A program made the translations under genes and the position numbers. The notes under the pieces were generated by a model that made no database searches, was not told the DNA's origin, and saw nothing but the letters and a program-made list of their open reading frames with translations. From Clostridia bacterium (GTDB taxonomy: Bacteria > Bacillota > Clostridia > Oscillospirales > Acutalibacteraceae): 12,388 nt of DNA. This document shows positions 11,325-12,388 of the stretch, piece by piece; the stretch's first letter is position 1; each line of letters begins with the position of its first letter. The DNA lies in assembly GCA_017559885.1 (NCBI GenBank), contig JAFYQN010000031.1:1-12388 (forward strand), in the 5' to 3' direction.

Positions 11325-12388
11325 ATGTCTAACAAAACTACCGGTGTAGTATCACAGGTTATGGGACCTGTTGTTGACGTCCGTTTCCCTGAGGGCGCAC
11401 TACCGGCTATTTATAACGCGCTTACCATGCCAATTGGCGAGCGCACACTTACCGTTGAGGTAGCGCAACACATAGGCGACAACGTTGCTCGTTGTATCGC
11501 TATGGCGTCTACCGACGGTTTGCAAAGAGGTACCGATGTTACCGACACAGGCAAGGCAATCAGCGTGCCTGTTGGTCGTGAAACCTTGGGTAGAATATTT
11601 AACGTTTTGGGTGAACCCGTTGATAATGAGGCGGCTCCCGAAACCGACGAGAGATGGAATATTCATCGTTCGGCGCCTGAATATGACGAACTTTCTACAA
11701 GTACTGAAATCCTTGAAACAGGCATCAAGGTTATCGACCTCATTTGCCCCTATTCAAAGGGTGGTAAAATTGGTCTTTTTGGTGGCGCAGGCGTTGGTAA
11801 AACCGTTCTTATTATGGAACTTATCAACAACATCGCCAAAGAACACGGCGGTCTTTCGGTATTTACGGGCGTTGGCGAGCGTACTCGTGAGGGTAACGAC
11901 CTTTACAACGAAATGAAAGAATCAGGCGTTCTTTCTAAAACGGCGCTTGTTTACGGTCAGATGAACGAACCGCCCGGCGCGCGTATGCGTGTTGGCCTTT
12001 CGGGTCTTACTATGGCCGAATATTTCCGTGACCAAGAAAATCAAGACGTGCTATTATTTATTGATAATATCTTCCGTTTCACACAGGCGGGGTCTGAGGT
12101 TTCGGCGCTTCTTGGCCGTATGCCTTCTGCCGTTGGTTACCAACCAACCCTTGCTACCGAAATGGGCGCGTTGCAAGAACGTATCACATCTACCAAGAAG
12201 GGTTCTATCACGTCTATTCAGGCAGTATACGTACCTGCCGATGACCTTACCGACCCTGCGCCTGCAACTACCTTTGCTCACTTGGATGCAACAACCGTTT
12301 TGTCACGTAATATTGCGTCACAGGGTATCTATCCTGCGGTTGACCCACTTGAGTCAACCAGCCGTATACTCTCGGCAGAGGTTTTGGG
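11325..12388 (+). CDS. atpD: F1Fo ATP synthase subunit beta, C-terminus cut by window edge
   Basis: The frame is open from the ATG at 11325 to the window end, giving 354 residues of an expected 460-470. This is the catalytic subunit. It begins SNKTTGVVSQVMGPVVDVRF, the usual N-terminal barrel. It carries the P-loop GGAGVGKT (153-160), the catalytic glutamate E185 in GERTREGND, and Walker B in DVLLFIDNIFR (D247). It then has RMPSAVGYQPTLATEMGALQ and YVPADDLTDPAPATTFAHLD. AAGGAG lies 11 nt before the start. It is separated from atpG by about 130 bp of palindromic sequence, yet shows no sign of its own promoter, so it depends on read-through. The missing part would include DELSEED and be followed by atpC. 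Confidence 0.96.
   Translation, partial: MSNKTTGVVSQVMGPVVDVRFPEGALPAIYNALTMPIGERTLTVEVAQHIGDNVARCIAMASTDGLQRGTDVTDTGKAISVPVGRETLGRIFNVLGEPVDNEAAPETDERWNIHRSAPEYDELSTSTEILETGIKVIDLICPYSKGGKIGLFGGAGVGKTVLIMELINNIAKEHGGLSVFTGVGERTREGNDLYNEMKESGVLSKTALVYGQMNEPPGARMRVGLSGLTMAEYFRDQENQDVLLFIDNIFRFTQAGSEVSALLGRMPSAVGYQPTLATEMGALQERITSTKKGSITSIQAVYVPADDLTDPAPATTFAHLDATTVLSRNIASQGIYPAVDPLESTSRILSAEVL

Overview
The window looks like chromosome from a low-to-moderate GC Clostridia-type Firmicute, probably an uncultured gut lineage. The evidence is strong AGGAGG-type ribosome binding sites, perfect sigma-A promoters, CCA-encoded tRNAs, a BofA-family sporulation gene, YitT and an EF-G-like paralogue, and an ATP synthase of Clostridia/Fusobacteria type. 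Placement below class is inference.

Layout. Positions 1-480 (minus) hold two overlapping small genes of unknown function. Positions 543-1016 (plus) encode a YfcE/MJ0936-type metallophosphoesterase. It converges on a YitT-family membrane protein (1059-1955, minus) across a perfect bidirectional terminator. Next is an EF-G-like GTPase (2034-4073, minus) with its own promoter, leader hairpin and terminator. A divergent control region with roughly 20-bp-spaced GTnAC sites leads to an exported protein of unknown function (4330-4917, plus). A consensus sigma-A promoter then drives tRNA-Met(CAT) and tRNA-Glu(TTC), ending in a strong terminator.

Positions 5250-5750 contain no credible gene and are packed with palindromes. 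There is a roughly 105-bp inverted-repeat unit that mirrors the tRNA-Glu T arm. There is a roughly 375-bp block bounded by the two arms of a second, split copy of the tRNA terminator. Inside that block is a regular array of 9-nt motifs (AGTNNTATT on the left, AATANNACT on the right), almost all separated by intervals that are themselves small hairpins. This array is the least explained structure in the window. A BofA-family gene (minus) follows.

From about 6083 to the window end runs an F1Fo ATP synthase operon in standard order: atpI-like, atpB, atpE, atpF, atpH, atpA, atpG, atpD. atpD is cut by the window edge and atpC would lie beyond. F-H-A overlap, and A-G are nearly contiguous. The c subunit carries the two-carboxylate residue set associated with Na+ coupling. 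The only large gap in the operon, between atpG and atpD, holds palindromic, degenerate MITE-like sequence, so mobile or expandable palindromes have entered both the tRNA neighbourhood and an essential operon.
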